From Crocinitomicaceae bacterium (GTDB taxonomy: Bacteria; Bacteroidota; Bacteroidia; Flavobacteriales_D; Sanyastnellaceae): a stretch of 64,000 nt of DNA. Made by a program: the position numbers and the translations under genes. The stretch is from the NCBI GenBank assembly GCA_002722795.1, contig PBMY01000019.1, positions 16,396 through 80,395 on the forward strand, given 5' to 3'. Every line of letters starts with the position of its first letter. The stretch's first letter is position 1. Below, piece after piece: positions 47,112-56,541 of the stretch. A model generated the notes under the pieces. That model was not told the origin of the DNA, searched no databases, and worked only from the letters and a program-made list of their open reading frames with translations.

Positions 47112-48122
47112 ATGGCAAAGAAGAAAGTAAACAAGCTGCCTCATAGCGAGGCTGTATATCGCAGGTGGTATATGGAAATGTACCTGATGCGTAAGTTTGA
47201 GGAGAAGTGCGGACAGCTGTATATACAGCAGAAGTTCGGCGGATTCTGTCACCTATATATTGGTCAAGAAGCTATCCTATCTGGAATGATGGAGGCTATT
47301 AAACCAACCGATAGGGTTATCACTGCTTACAGGGACCACGCTCATCCACTTGTGATGGGTTCAGATCCAAAAAGAGTAATGGCCGAGCTCTATGGGAAGC
47401 AAACTGGTCTTTCTAAGGGTAAAGGAGGTTCTATGCACATGTTTGACAAGGAGAAAAATCTTTTTGGCGGTCATGGAATCGTAGGAGGCCAAATCGGATT
47501 AGGTGCTGGTATTGCATTTGCAGACATGTACAGAGATGAAGATCACGTTACTGTGTGTTTCATGGGCGATGGAGCTGCACGTCAGGGAATACTACACGAG
47601 ACATTTAATATGGCAATGAACTGGAAGCTTCCGGTGATATTCATCATTGAGAACAACCAATACGCTATGGGTACAAGTGTAGAAAGAACAACAAACGTAA
47701 CTGATATGTCAAAAATCGCACTTAGTTATGACATGCCTGCTGAAACTGTTGACGGCATGAGTCCTGAGGATGTGTGCGCTTCAATTAAGATAGCTGCACA
47801 ACGAGGGAGAAAGGGTCAAGGACCTACTTTATTGAATATTGAGACCTACAGATATAAAGGTCACTCAATGTCAGATCCTCAGAAGTATAGGACTAAAGAT
47901 GAAGTTCACGAGTACCAAGAGAAGGATCCTATTACACACGTTAAGAAAGTTCTTTTAGACCAAAAGTGGATGACTGCTGATGAAATTAAAGCTGTCGAAA
48001 AAGAAGTTAAGGCTGAAGTTGAAGAGGCTGTGAAATTTGCAGAAGAGAGTCCGCTTCCTGAGCCACATGAGTTATACGAAGACGTCTATATACAAGAAGA
48101 TTATCCGTTCGTAAAGGACTAA
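47112..48122 (+). CDS. pdhA: Pyruvate dehydrogenase E1 component subunit alpha
   Basis: YMEMYLMRKFEEKCGQLYIQQKFGGFCHLYIGQEA; ThDP motif GDGAARQGILHETFNMAMNWKLPVIFIIENN; GHSMSDPQKYR. Confidence 0.97.
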   Translation: MAKKKVNKLPHSEAVYRRWYMEMYLMRKFEEKCGQLYIQQKFGGFCHLYIGQEAILSGMMEAIKPTDRVITAYRDHAHPLVMGSDPKRVMAELYGKQTGLSKGKGGSMHMFDKEKNLFGGHGIVGGQIGLGAGIAFADMYRDEDHVTVCFMGDGAARQGILHETFNMAMNWKLPVIFIIENNQYAMGTSVERTTNVTDMSKIALSYDMPAETVDGMSPEDVCASIKIAAQRGRKGQGPTLLNIETYRYKGHSMSDPQKYRTKDEVHEYQEKDPITHVKKVLLDQKWMTADEIKAVEKEVKAEVEEAVKFAEESPLPEPHELYEDVYIQEDYPFVKD

Positions 48123-48141
48123 TACCTAACAATATTGAACT

Positions 48142-49419
48142 ATGGCTGAGATTGTAAAAATGCCCAAACTAAGCGATACAATGACTGAAGGTGTCGTTGC
48201 TGAATGGCATAAAAAAGTTGGTGACGAGGTTGAGAGTGGGGATTTACTAGCCGAAATCGAAACAGATAAGGCTACTATGGAATTCGAGTCATTCCAAGAC
48301 GGTTTCCTTCTTTATATAGGAGTTGAAAAAGGCTCAACTGCACCTGTAGATAGTGTGCTTTGTATTCTTGGAGAAAAGGGTGAGGATTATAAAGAGCTCT
48401 TAAAAGCTGAAGAAGCCTCAGTTCCCGAAGTTGAGGAAAAGCCTGTAGTTGAGGAAAAGCCTGCAGTTGAGGAAAAACCGGATGCTCCCGCAGCTGCTCC
48501 CGCTCCAGTAGCACCAACACCTGCTCCTACAGCTCCATTAACACCAAAAGCTGCTGCCCCTGCACCACCATCAGGAAATGATAGAGTTGTAGCATCACCT
48601 CTTGCAAAGAAATTGGCTGAGAAACTTGGTTTACAATTAAGTAGAATCCCTGGTTCCGGCGAAGGTGGTCGTATCGTAAAGCGCGACGTAGAAAACTTCA
48701 AGATGTCAGGCGCTATTGGTATGCCAGTTATGACTCAGGAGAAATTTACTGAGGTTGGAGTAAGCCAAATGAGAAAAATCATTGCTTCACGTCTTGCTGA
48801 AAGCAAATTCACTGCTCCACATTTCTATCTGAATTTGAGTATTGACATGACTAACGCCATTCAAGCTCGTAAGGCAATCAATGATCAAGGTCTATACAAG
48901 GTATCATTCAATGACATGGTTGTAAAGGCAGCGGCAATGGCTCTTCGTAAGCACCCAGCTGTAAACAGCTCTTGGTTAGAGGATAGAATCCGCTACAACG
49001 AGCACGTACACATTGGTGTTGCTGTTGCCGTTGAGGACGGCCTTTTAGTTCCTGTTGTTCGTTTTGCTGATGGCAAATCATTCGCAGGCATCGGAGATGA
49101 GGTTAGAGAGTTTGCTGCTAAGGCCAAATCTAAAAAGCTTCTACCTGAGGATTGGGAAGGAAATACATTCACGATTTCTAATTTGGGAATGTTTGGCATT
49201 GAAAATTTCACTGCAATTATCAACCCACCTGACGCATGTATCCTAGCTATAGGAGGTATCAATGAGGTGCCAGTTGTAAAAGACGGTGCAGTTGTCCCTG
49301 GTCATGTAATGAAGGTGTGTCTAAGCTGTGATCACAGAGTTGTGGATGGAGCAACCGGAGCAGCATTCTTACAAGATTTCAAAAATCTACTAGAGAATCC
49401 TGTCTTGATGTTGGTATAA
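48142..49419 (+). CDS. pdhC: Dihydrolipoamide acetyltransferase (pyruvate dehydrogenase E2)
   Basis: Lipoyl domain EIETDKATMEFES, Ala/Pro linker, E3-binding region, catalytic SCDHRVVDGATGAAFL. Confidence 0.97.
   Translation: MAEIVKMPKLSDTMTEGVVAEWHKKVGDEVESGDLLAEIETDKATMEFESFQDGFLLYIGVEKGSTAPVDSVLCILGEKGEDYKELLKAEEASVPEVEEKPVVEEKPAVEEKPDAPAAAPAPVAPTPAPTAPLTPKAAAPAPPSGNDRVVASPLAKKLAEKLGLQLSRIPGSGEGGRIVKRDVENFKMSGAIGMPVMTQEKFTEVGVSQMRKIIASRLAESKFTAPHFYLNLSIDMTNAIQARKAINDQGLYKVSFNDMVVKAAAMALRKHPAVNSSWLEDRIRYNEHVHIGVAVAVEDGLLVPVVRFADGKSFAGIGDEVREFAAKAKSKKLLPEDWEGNTFTISNLGMFGIENFTAIINPPDACILAIGGINEVPVVKDGAVVPGHVMKVCLSCDHRVVDGATGAAFLQDFKNLLENPVLMLV
48430..48480 (+). repeat. 18-nt tandem repeat (3 copies) encoding VEEKP(VA) in the E2 linker
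   Basis: gttgaggaaaagcctgta / gttgaggaaaagcctgca / gttgaggaaaaaccg. Confidence 0.9.
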
Positions 49420-49450
49420 ATTATTAGATGCGGTAGATTGCATAAGCCGT

Positions 49451-51565
49451 ATGTCTAGTAATCAACTGAACTCATTAAATACTTCTATTTCTTACCTCAA
49501 AGGGGTAGGGCCCAAGAGGGCTGAACTTCTTCAGAATGAGCTTGGTATTTTCACTTTCTACGACCTTATCCAACACCTACCTTTTAGGTATGAGGATAGA
49601 TCTCAGTTCCATAAAATTTCAGACATATCTGTTGATACATATGCTCTTCAACTGAAGGGGAAAATAGTATCCAAAAAGATAGTTGGAGTCGGTCGTAACG
49701 CTAGGCTTGTTGTACTATTTGATGATGGTGAATCGAAGATTGAGCTGGTTTGGTTTAAAGGTGGGAAATGGATAATGAGCCAACTACCAGTTGATATTAC
49801 TGTAGTAGTTTATGGAAGGCCACAGAATTATAAGGGGAAGTGGAATATTCCTCATCCTGAAGTAGAGAGAGCAGATCAATATGACAAAAGAGGTGGAGGT
49901 GGATTACACCCAGTTTATTCGTCAACTGAAAAACTTACATCAAGGGGATTGCACAGCTCGGGTTTGGGCCGATTGATTAGAGTTGCTTGGGCTGAGGTTA
50001 GGTGTGAAGTTGATGAGACACTAGGAGATGATATGCTTGCAATGCTTCAAATTCCAGGAAGGGCTGAGGCTTTTGAGAAGGTTCATGCACCAAAGACTCC
50101 TCAAGAAGCTGACCGAGCTTTGAAGAGGTTGAGATTTGAGGAGTTGCTTTACTTACAGTTGGTTTTATTGAAGCAGAAACAGGAAGTGACAGTTGATTTG
50201 AAAGGAGTGAGATTTGAATCTGTTGGAGAAAAGTTTAATTATTTCTACAAGGAGAATCTTCCCTTCGCACTTACTGGAGCCCAAAAGAGAGTAATGAAAG
50301 AAATCCGTGCTGATCTCAATACGGGTTCTCATATGAACAGATTGCTACAGGGTGATGTGGGATCGGGCAAAACAATAATTGCTTTGATGACTTCTCTACT
50401 TGCGATTGACAATAATTACCAAGCTTGTATTATGGCTCCAACAGAGATCCTTGCTCAGCAACATTTTAATGGAATAACAGAGTTACTAGGTGAGATGGAT
50501 GTTAGGGTAGAGTTGTTGACGGGTTCAGTCACAAAATCGGCGAGAAGACCGATACTTCAGGGACTTGAAAATGGTGTAGTGGATATAATTATTGGTACTC
50601 ATGCCTTGATTGAACCAGCTGTTAAATTTCAAAATCTAGGACTTGCGGTTATTGATGAACAGCATAAATTTGGGGTGGCGCAAAGGAGCAAACTGTGGGC
50701 TAAAGCATCAACAGCTCCACATGTTTTAGTAATGACAGCAACACCAATTCCTAGAACTTTGGCTATGACTTCATACGGCGATCTTGATTGTAGTGTATTA
50801 GATGAAATGCCACCAGGCAGGAAGGAAATCAAAACGGTTCATAGAACAGATGCCAACAGATTGGCAGTCCACAATTTCATTGAAAAACAAATTTTAGAAG
50901 GTCGTCAGGTCTATGTAGTGTATCCTCTTATTGAAGAGAGCGCAACATTAGATCACAAGGATCTCATGGATGGGTATGAGAGTTTGACTCGTAGGTTCCC
51001 TCTTCCCAAATTTAAGCTTAGCGTGGTTCACGGGAGAATGAAGCCAAACGATAAAGAGATGGAGATGCATAGGTTTGCTGAAGGAAGGACTCAAATTTTG
51101 GTAGCTACTACTGTAATTGAAGTTGGAGTAAATGTGCCAAACGCTACATTGATGGTGATTGAAAGTGCTGAAAGATTTGGGCTAAGTCAGTTGCATCAGT
51201 TGAGAGGGCGTGTTGGCCGAGGTGGAGAACAGAGTTACTGTATACTTATGACTAAGGATGAGTTTAGTTCTGAGGCGAGACGTAGGTTAGAAACTATGTG
51301 TCGAACAAATGATGGATTTGAGATTGCTGAAGTGGATATGGAAATTAGAGGACCTGGTGATGTAATGGGTACTCAGCAAAGTGGTGTTCCCGATTTGCAG
51401 ATGGCAGATTTAATGAGAGATAGAGATCTTATGGTAACTGCTAGATATATGGCTAGTCAAATTCTAGATGACGATCCTAAACTAGAAAAATCGAAGAATC
51501 AGATATTAAAAATAAACTTGGATAGAATTCTCGAAGACCGCCCAAATTGGAGTCGCATTTCTTAA
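49451..51565 (+). CDS. recG: ATP-dependent DNA helicase RecG
   Basis: LKGVGPKRAELLQNELGIFTFYDLIQHLPFRYEDRS; LLQGDVGSGKTIIALM; QLRGRVGRGGEQSYCIL. Confidence 0.98.
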   Translation: MSSNQLNSLNTSISYLKGVGPKRAELLQNELGIFTFYDLIQHLPFRYEDRSQFHKISDISVDTYALQLKGKIVSKKIVGVGRNARLVVLFDDGESKIELVWFKGGKWIMSQLPVDITVVVYGRPQNYKGKWNIPHPEVERADQYDKRGGGGLHPVYSSTEKLTSRGLHSSGLGRLIRVAWAEVRCEVDETLGDDMLAMLQIPGRAEAFEKVHAPKTPQEADRALKRLRFEELLYLQLVLLKQKQEVTVDLKGVRFESVGEKFNYFYKENLPFALTGAQKRVMKEIRADLNTGSHMNRLLQGDVGSGKTIIALMTSLLAIDNNYQACIMAPTEILAQQHFNGITELLGEMDVRVELLTGSVTKSARRPILQGLENGVVDIIIGTHALIEPAVKFQNLGLAVIDEQHKFGVAQRSKLWAKASTAPHVLVMTATPIPRTLAMTSYGDLDCSVLDEMPPGRKEIKTVHRTDANRLAVHNFIEKQILEGRQVYVVYPLIEESATLDHKDLMDGYESLTRRFPLPKFKLSVVHGRMKPNDKEMEMHRFAEGRTQILVATTVIEVGVNVPNATLMVIESAERFGLSQLHQLRGRVGRGGEQSYCILMTKDEFSSEARRRLETMCRTNDGFEIAEVDMEIRGPGDVMGTQQSGVPDLQMADLMRDRDLMVTARYMASQILDDDPKLEKSKNQILKINLDRILEDRPNWSRIS

Positions 51566-51575
51566 TATTAGCACT

Positions 51576-53030
51576 ATGAGGCAATTCTTGATTTTAGTTT
51601 CAGCTTTAGCTTTAGCATACCTTTCTGTTGTATTGTATTTCAGCGTTAAGACGGTAGATAGCTTTGATGCTTCAGACCCAACTAATTATGCTTCAGATGT
51701 TTTCACTACATGGACAATTAGCTATGAAAACCCCTCTTTTCCAATAACTAGTTTCTCAGGCACCAATGAACTTGGAGAATCTTTGAAAATTGTGCACTCA
51801 TACGATGTGGATGCTGTTGTGCCTGCAGGGTGGAAGTTTGTAGAGTGGAGAGGAGGAGTCTTAATGGGGGATATGTTGAGTCTGAGGTCTTGGAGCGATG
51901 AGCCGGGTGAGATGGCTCTTAGATGGCGATTGGAAGAGGGAGTAAATTCAAGATTGTTTAAGAGTGATTTGGGTTATGTTCTAGAAAGGTCAAACAACGA
52001 GGTTGTCGTTTGGGAAGATGAACTTAGGATTCCCAAGTATGTTTTTGATAGAGGAGGACTAGAAATTGAGAATGACAGTTCTGATCTAAATCATAAATAC
52101 GTTGCTGTAGTTAGAGCACAGGGCGGAACTTATCTAGCTGTTGATTTAGGTGACAGATATGTTTGGGTTTTTGATGACTCGGTGGAACAAATACAAATTG
52201 ATGAAAATGATGTTTCTGATAAGTCATTAGATACACATGAGTCTCTTTTGGGTATAGTAAGAAATCATAGAACTAGATCGGATTTAGATATTTTGTTCGA
52301 TTCTGAAAGGGGAGTTGTTGAAGCAGTGGGGGAAGATGGTGGTGTGGTATGGGCTGTGGAAATAGAAAACGAACCCATAGGTTTAGCATACGAGATAGAC
52401 ATCTATAAAAACGGGAAATACCAAACAGCTTTTGCAACATCCGATGGAGTTTTTCTGATAGATGTGAAGGGAAATAGTGTAAAGGGATATCCATATATAC
52501 CATCGGCTGATATAACAGGATTTGCTGTGATGGATTATGATAGAAACAGAAAATATAGATTCCTAGTAGCGACATCAGATGGGAAAATATCTAACATAAC
52601 AGGAGAAGGAATTCGAACTTCAGGTTGGAATTTTAAAAAGCTTAGGGACGGTGTGTTTGTTGAACATATTCATCACATCAAAGTAGGTTCTAAGGATTAT
52701 ATTTATGCAGGATGTAGTGATTCAAGTGTGCATCTGCTAAAGAGAACGGGGGGTAAAAGGGCGAGTACATCAGTTAAGGTAAATTCTAATTATGCTCCAG
52801 CTTTCAGGCTATCTAGTAACATCAGTAAAACTTCAGTTTTGTTTATAGATGCAGAAGGTTGGTTGAAGGAGTACACATTTGGTGATGCTTTAGAAGTTGG
52901 GATATCAGGCATGGTCAAAGCTGATAGAGTCCAGATGATGGATACTAATTCAGATGGCAAAAAAGAGGTAGTAGTGCACTACAAGGGTGATCGCACAGTT
53001 TGGAATACCAGAAATGAAAGGATAGATTAA
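51576..53030 (+). CDS. Membrane-anchored protein with C-terminal beta-propeller-like repeats, unknown function
   Basis: 484 aa; N-terminal TM; repeats such as FATSDGVFLIDVKGNSVKGYPY, FLVATSDGKISNITGEG, MMDTNSDGKKEVVVHYKGD. Confidence 0.6.
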   Translation: MRQFLILVSALALAYLSVVLYFSVKTVDSFDASDPTNYASDVFTTWTISYENPSFPITSFSGTNELGESLKIVHSYDVDAVVPAGWKFVEWRGGVLMGDMLSLRSWSDEPGEMALRWRLEEGVNSRLFKSDLGYVLERSNNEVVVWEDELRIPKYVFDRGGLEIENDSSDLNHKYVAVVRAQGGTYLAVDLGDRYVWVFDDSVEQIQIDENDVSDKSLDTHESLLGIVRNHRTRSDLDILFDSERGVVEAVGEDGGVVWAVEIENEPIGLAYEIDIYKNGKYQTAFATSDGVFLIDVKGNSVKGYPYIPSADITGFAVMDYDRNRKYRFLVATSDGKISNITGEGIRTSGWNFKKLRDGVFVEHIHHIKVGSKDYIYAGCSDSSVHLLKRTGGKRASTSVKVNSNYAPAFRLSSNISKTSVLFIDAEGWLKEYTFGDALEVGISGMVKADRVQMMDTNSDGKKEVVVHYKGDRTVWNTRNERID

Positions 53031-53033
53031 CAG

Positions 53034-54176
53034 TTAGTCCTTCAAGATGCTTCTCGAGATTATGATTTTTTGAACCTCTGAAGTTCCCTCATAGATCTGT
53101 GTGATTTTAGCATCACGCATTAATCTTTCTACGTGATACTCTTTAACGAAACCGTAACCGCCATGGATTTGTACAGCTTCCACAGTTTGTTTCATTGCTA
53201 CTTCTGATGCGTAGAGTTTGGCCATGCTTGATGCAAGTTCGTAGTTTTCTCCGGCGTCCTTAAGTGCAGCTGCTTTGTATACTAGAAGTCGAGCGCACTC
53301 AATTTGTGTTGCCATATCTGCAAGTTTGAATCCAATTGCTTGGTGCTTGTAAATCTCCTTGCCAAATGTCTTTCGCTCTTTCGAATATGCAAGAGCTAAT
53401 TCGTATGCGCCGGCTGCAATTCCTAGGGCTTGTGCTGCGATTCCTATACGGCCACCGCTCAAAGTTTTCATTGCGAATTTGAATCCAAACCCATCTTCGC
53501 CAATTCTGTTTTCCTTTGGAACTTTCACGTCTGTGAACATCAAAGTGTGTGTGTCAGAACCTCTAATTCCTAGCTTGTCTTCTTTTGCACCAACAATGAA
53601 GCCCTCTATATCGCGCTCAACGATTAAAGCGTTGATGCCTTTGTGACCCTTTCCAGCGTCTGTTTGGGCTATAACAATATAATAAGAAGCAGATCCACCA
53701 TTAGTAATCCAATTCTTAGTTCCATTGAGTAGGTAGTGGTCACCCATATCAATGGCAGTGGTACTTTGCGAAGTGGCATCAGAACCAGCCTCAGGCTCGC
53801 TCAAGCAAAAAGCTCCGATTTTCTGACCGCTAGCGACAGGTTTCAGGTACTTTTCCTTCTGTGCCTCAGAACCATAAGCCTCAATTCCATAACAGTATAA
53901 AGAGTTGCATACACTCATGCAAACACTAGTAGATGCGTCGACTTTACTTATTTCCTCCATAGCGAGAACGTAGCTCATTACATCCATACCTGATCCGCCA
54001 TATTTAGGGTCAACCATCAAACCTAGAAAACCAAGTTCGCCTAATTGACGGATCTCATCAGCAGGAAATCTCTGCTCATTGTCGCGCTCAATTACACCCG
54101 GCTTAAGCACATTTTGGGCAAAATCCCTTGCTGCGCCACGTACTGCTAATTGCTCTTCTGAAAGTTCGAAATTCAT
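53034..54176 (-). CDS. Acyl-CoA dehydrogenase
   Basis: MNFELSEEQLAVRGAARDFAQ; GAFCLSEPEAGSDATSQSTTA; RLMRDAKITQIYEGTSEVQKIIISR; start moved to MNFELSEEQ (track start 54227 overlaps anmK). Confidence 0.96.
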   Translation of the reverse strand: MNFELSEEQLAVRGAARDFAQNVLKPGVIERDNEQRFPADEIRQLGELGFLGLMVDPKYGGSGMDVMSYVLAMEEISKVDASTSVCMSVCNSLYCYGIEAYGSEAQKEKYLKPVASGQKIGAFCLSEPEAGSDATSQSTTAIDMGDHYLLNGTKNWITNGGSASYYIVIAQTDAGKGHKGINALIVERDIEGFIVGAKEDKLGIRGSDTHTLMFTDVKVPKENRIGEDGFGFKFAMKTLSGGRIGIAAQALGIAAGAYELALAYSKERKTFGKEIYKHQAIGFKLADMATQIECARLLVYKAAALKDAGENYELASSMAKLYASEVAMKQTVEAVQIHGGYGFVKEYHVERLMRDAKITQIYEGTSEVQKIIISRSILKD

Positions 54177-54194
54177 CTTTATCTTTTCACTCGA

Positions 54195-55274
54195 ATGGAA
54201 TACGAAGATACGACAACACATGCCCAAGATAAATCTTGGACCGTCATTGGATTAATGAGTGGAACATCCCTCGATGGTTTGGACATTGCTAGGGCTCAAT
54301 TTGAAATTGACGATAATGGAGATTGGAAGGGAGAGCTTCTCAATTTCGAGTGCTTTGAGTACCCTGAGGAGCTTTGGTCTAGGCTAAGACAATCAATGGA
54401 ACTAAGTGGGATTGACCTTAGGTATTTAGAAAAGGATTGGTCTGAATTCGCTGCGTCAAAGGTGGTTGACATGAAACTCGAAGCCGACCTTCTATGCTCT
54501 CATGGTCACACGGTTTTTCATAAACCAGATGACGGAGTTACATTACAAATAGGTTCAGGTGCAATTTTAGCTGCTTGCACATCAATACCAACTATTTGTG
54601 ATTTACGCAGTCTTGATGTGGCCTACGGAGGAACAGGTGCACCACTTATTCCAATGGTGGATAAAATTCTATTTTCCGATTATAAAGCATGTGTCAACCT
54701 AGGTGGGTTTTCTAACATTAGTATTAGCTCTGATGATGAAACTATTGCTTGGGATATGGGGCCGTGCAATAATTTACTGAATCTCATTGCTAGAGAAGTT
54801 GGTAAAGATTTTGATGAGGATGGAGTAATGGCTCGCAAAGGACTCATTTCTGAATCACTTTTAAAAGAATTGCTTGATCTTGAATACCACGATTTAAAAC
54901 CACCCAAAAGCTTAGGTATGGAGTGGTTTTACAATGACTTAGTTCCAGTTTTGGTAAGAAATAATGGGTTTTCTTTAGAAAACATCTTGTGCACTTCCGT
55001 TGAATACATAGCTCATACAATTTCGAAAGACCTTCCAAAAGGTAAGGTGCTTTTTTCAGGTGGAGGAGCTAGGAACACTTATCTAATGGAGAGACTTTCT
55101 ATGCTTGTCAAGGATGCTGAACTACATATTTGTGAGGCGCCAATGATAGATGCAAAAGAGGCATATGGTTTTGCATTTTTAGGCCTACAAAGGTGGCTAT
55201 TGATGGATAACGTACTAAATACAGTTACTGGAGCATCAAGACCAACGTCTTCAGGTGCAATTTGGCTACCTTGA
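54195..55274 (+). CDS. anmK: Anhydro-N-acetylmuramic acid kinase
   Basis: VIGLMSGTSLDGLDIA; CNLGGFSNIS; GGGARNTYLMERL. Confidence 0.94.
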   Translation: MEYEDTTTHAQDKSWTVIGLMSGTSLDGLDIARAQFEIDDNGDWKGELLNFECFEYPEELWSRLRQSMELSGIDLRYLEKDWSEFAASKVVDMKLEADLLCSHGHTVFHKPDDGVTLQIGSGAILAACTSIPTICDLRSLDVAYGGTGAPLIPMVDKILFSDYKACVNLGGFSNISISSDDETIAWDMGPCNNLLNLIAREVGKDFDEDGVMARKGLISESLLKELLDLEYHDLKPPKSLGMEWFYNDLVPVLVRNNGFSLENILCTSVEYIAHTISKDLPKGKVLFSGGGARNTYLMERLSMLVKDAELHICEAPMIDAKEAYGFAFLGLQRWLLMDNVLNTVTGASRPTSSGAIWLP

Positions 55275-55302
55275 TGTAGTATCTTTGCCGGCAAATTAAT
55301 CG

Positions 55303-56541
55303 GTGAAGATGCGAGATTTACTCAAAGCTTACGAAGAAAAGAGTCCAGAGATAGTTTTCTCATGGAAAGATAGTGAAACAGAGGCTGAAGGATGGGTGGT
55401 AATTAATTCACTTCGCGGAGGCGCCGCTGGTGGCGGAACTAGAATGCACACTGAGGTCGACCAAAGGGAAGTAGAATCTCTTGCCAAAACTATGGAGGTG
55501 AAATTCACTGTTTCAGGTCCGCAAATAGGTGGAGCAAAATCAGGGATCAATTTTGACCCTAACGATCCTCGCAAAAGAGAGGTGTTAGAACGTTGGTATG
55601 CAGCTGTGACTCCTCTTCTTAAAAATTACTACGGAACGGGTGGAGATATGAATGTCGATGAAATTCACGAAGTAATTCCAATCACCGAAGAAAACGGAGT
55701 TTGGCATCCACAAGAAGGAGTCTTCAATGGTCACTTCAAACCGGATGAAGCTCAAAAAGTACGGAGAATTGGAAACCTAAGACAGGGTGTTTCTAAGATT
55801 GTTGAGGATGCTAATATTTCTCCTGACTTAAGTAGAAAATATCGAGTAGCAGATTTAATTACTGGATACGGTGTGAGCGAATCAGTGCGTCATTTCTACG
55901 ACATATACGGAGGGACACTTGAGGGTAAAAGAGTAATTATCCAAGGATGGGGTAATGTTGGCTCAGCTGCTGCGTACTACATCACTCAAGCAGGAGCTTC
56001 TGTAGTTGGTATCATCGATAGAGCAGGTGGAATTATTGACACAGATGGTCTCAATTTTAAATCTATCACTAAACTCTTCAATGAAAAGGACGGAAACTCT
56101 TTAAACGCTCCGAAAATGATCAGTTTCCAAGATATTAATGATAAAATTTGGGATATTGAAGCTGATGTATTCCTTCCGTGTGCAGGTTCTCGGCTTATAA
56201 CCCAAGACAAAATAGATAGGCTTATAAACTCAGGTCTTCAGGTAATCAGTTCTGGAGCAAATGTTCCTTTTGCTGACCCAGAAATTTTCTACGGAGAGAT
56301 TGCAGCATCAGTAGATGAACGAATCACAGTAATTCCTGACTTTATTGCTAATTGTGGAATGGCTAGAGTTTTTGCATACCTAATGAGTTGTGAAAACGTA
56401 GATATGAAAGACAAAGCAATTTTCACCGATACCTCAGTAATCATAAAACAAGCACTTGAAGCTACATATTCGATGAGATCTGAAACAACTCTCCTCACTG
56501 CAACTGCATTTGAAAAATCCCTAAATACACTTTTAAAATGA
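55303..56541 (+). CDS. Glu/Leu/Phe/Val-family amino-acid dehydrogenase
   Basis: GGAAGGGTRMH, GPQIGGAKSGINFDP, VIIQGWGNVGSAAAYYITQ; GTG start or in-frame ATG at 55309. Confidence 0.92.
   Translation: MKMRDLLKAYEEKSPEIVFSWKDSETEAEGWVVINSLRGGAAGGGTRMHTEVDQREVESLAKTMEVKFTVSGPQIGGAKSGINFDPNDPRKREVLERWYAAVTPLLKNYYGTGGDMNVDEIHEVIPITEENGVWHPQEGVFNGHFKPDEAQKVRRIGNLRQGVSKIVEDANISPDLSRKYRVADLITGYGVSESVRHFYDIYGGTLEGKRVIIQGWGNVGSAAAYYITQAGASVVGIIDRAGGIIDTDGLNFKSITKLFNEKDGNSLNAPKMISFQDINDKIWDIEADVFLPCAGSRLITQDKIDRLINSGLQVISSGANVPFADPEIFYGEIAASVDERITVIPDFIANCGMARVFAYLMSCENVDMKDKAIFTDTSVIIKQALEATYSMRSETTLLTATAFEKSLNTLLK

Noticed and set aside
47112-49419. Complete pyruvate dehydrogenase operon
   Set aside because: Only E1 alpha and E2 are present; E1 beta and E3 are not in the window, which is a common split arrangement in Flavobacteriia and not in itself unusual.
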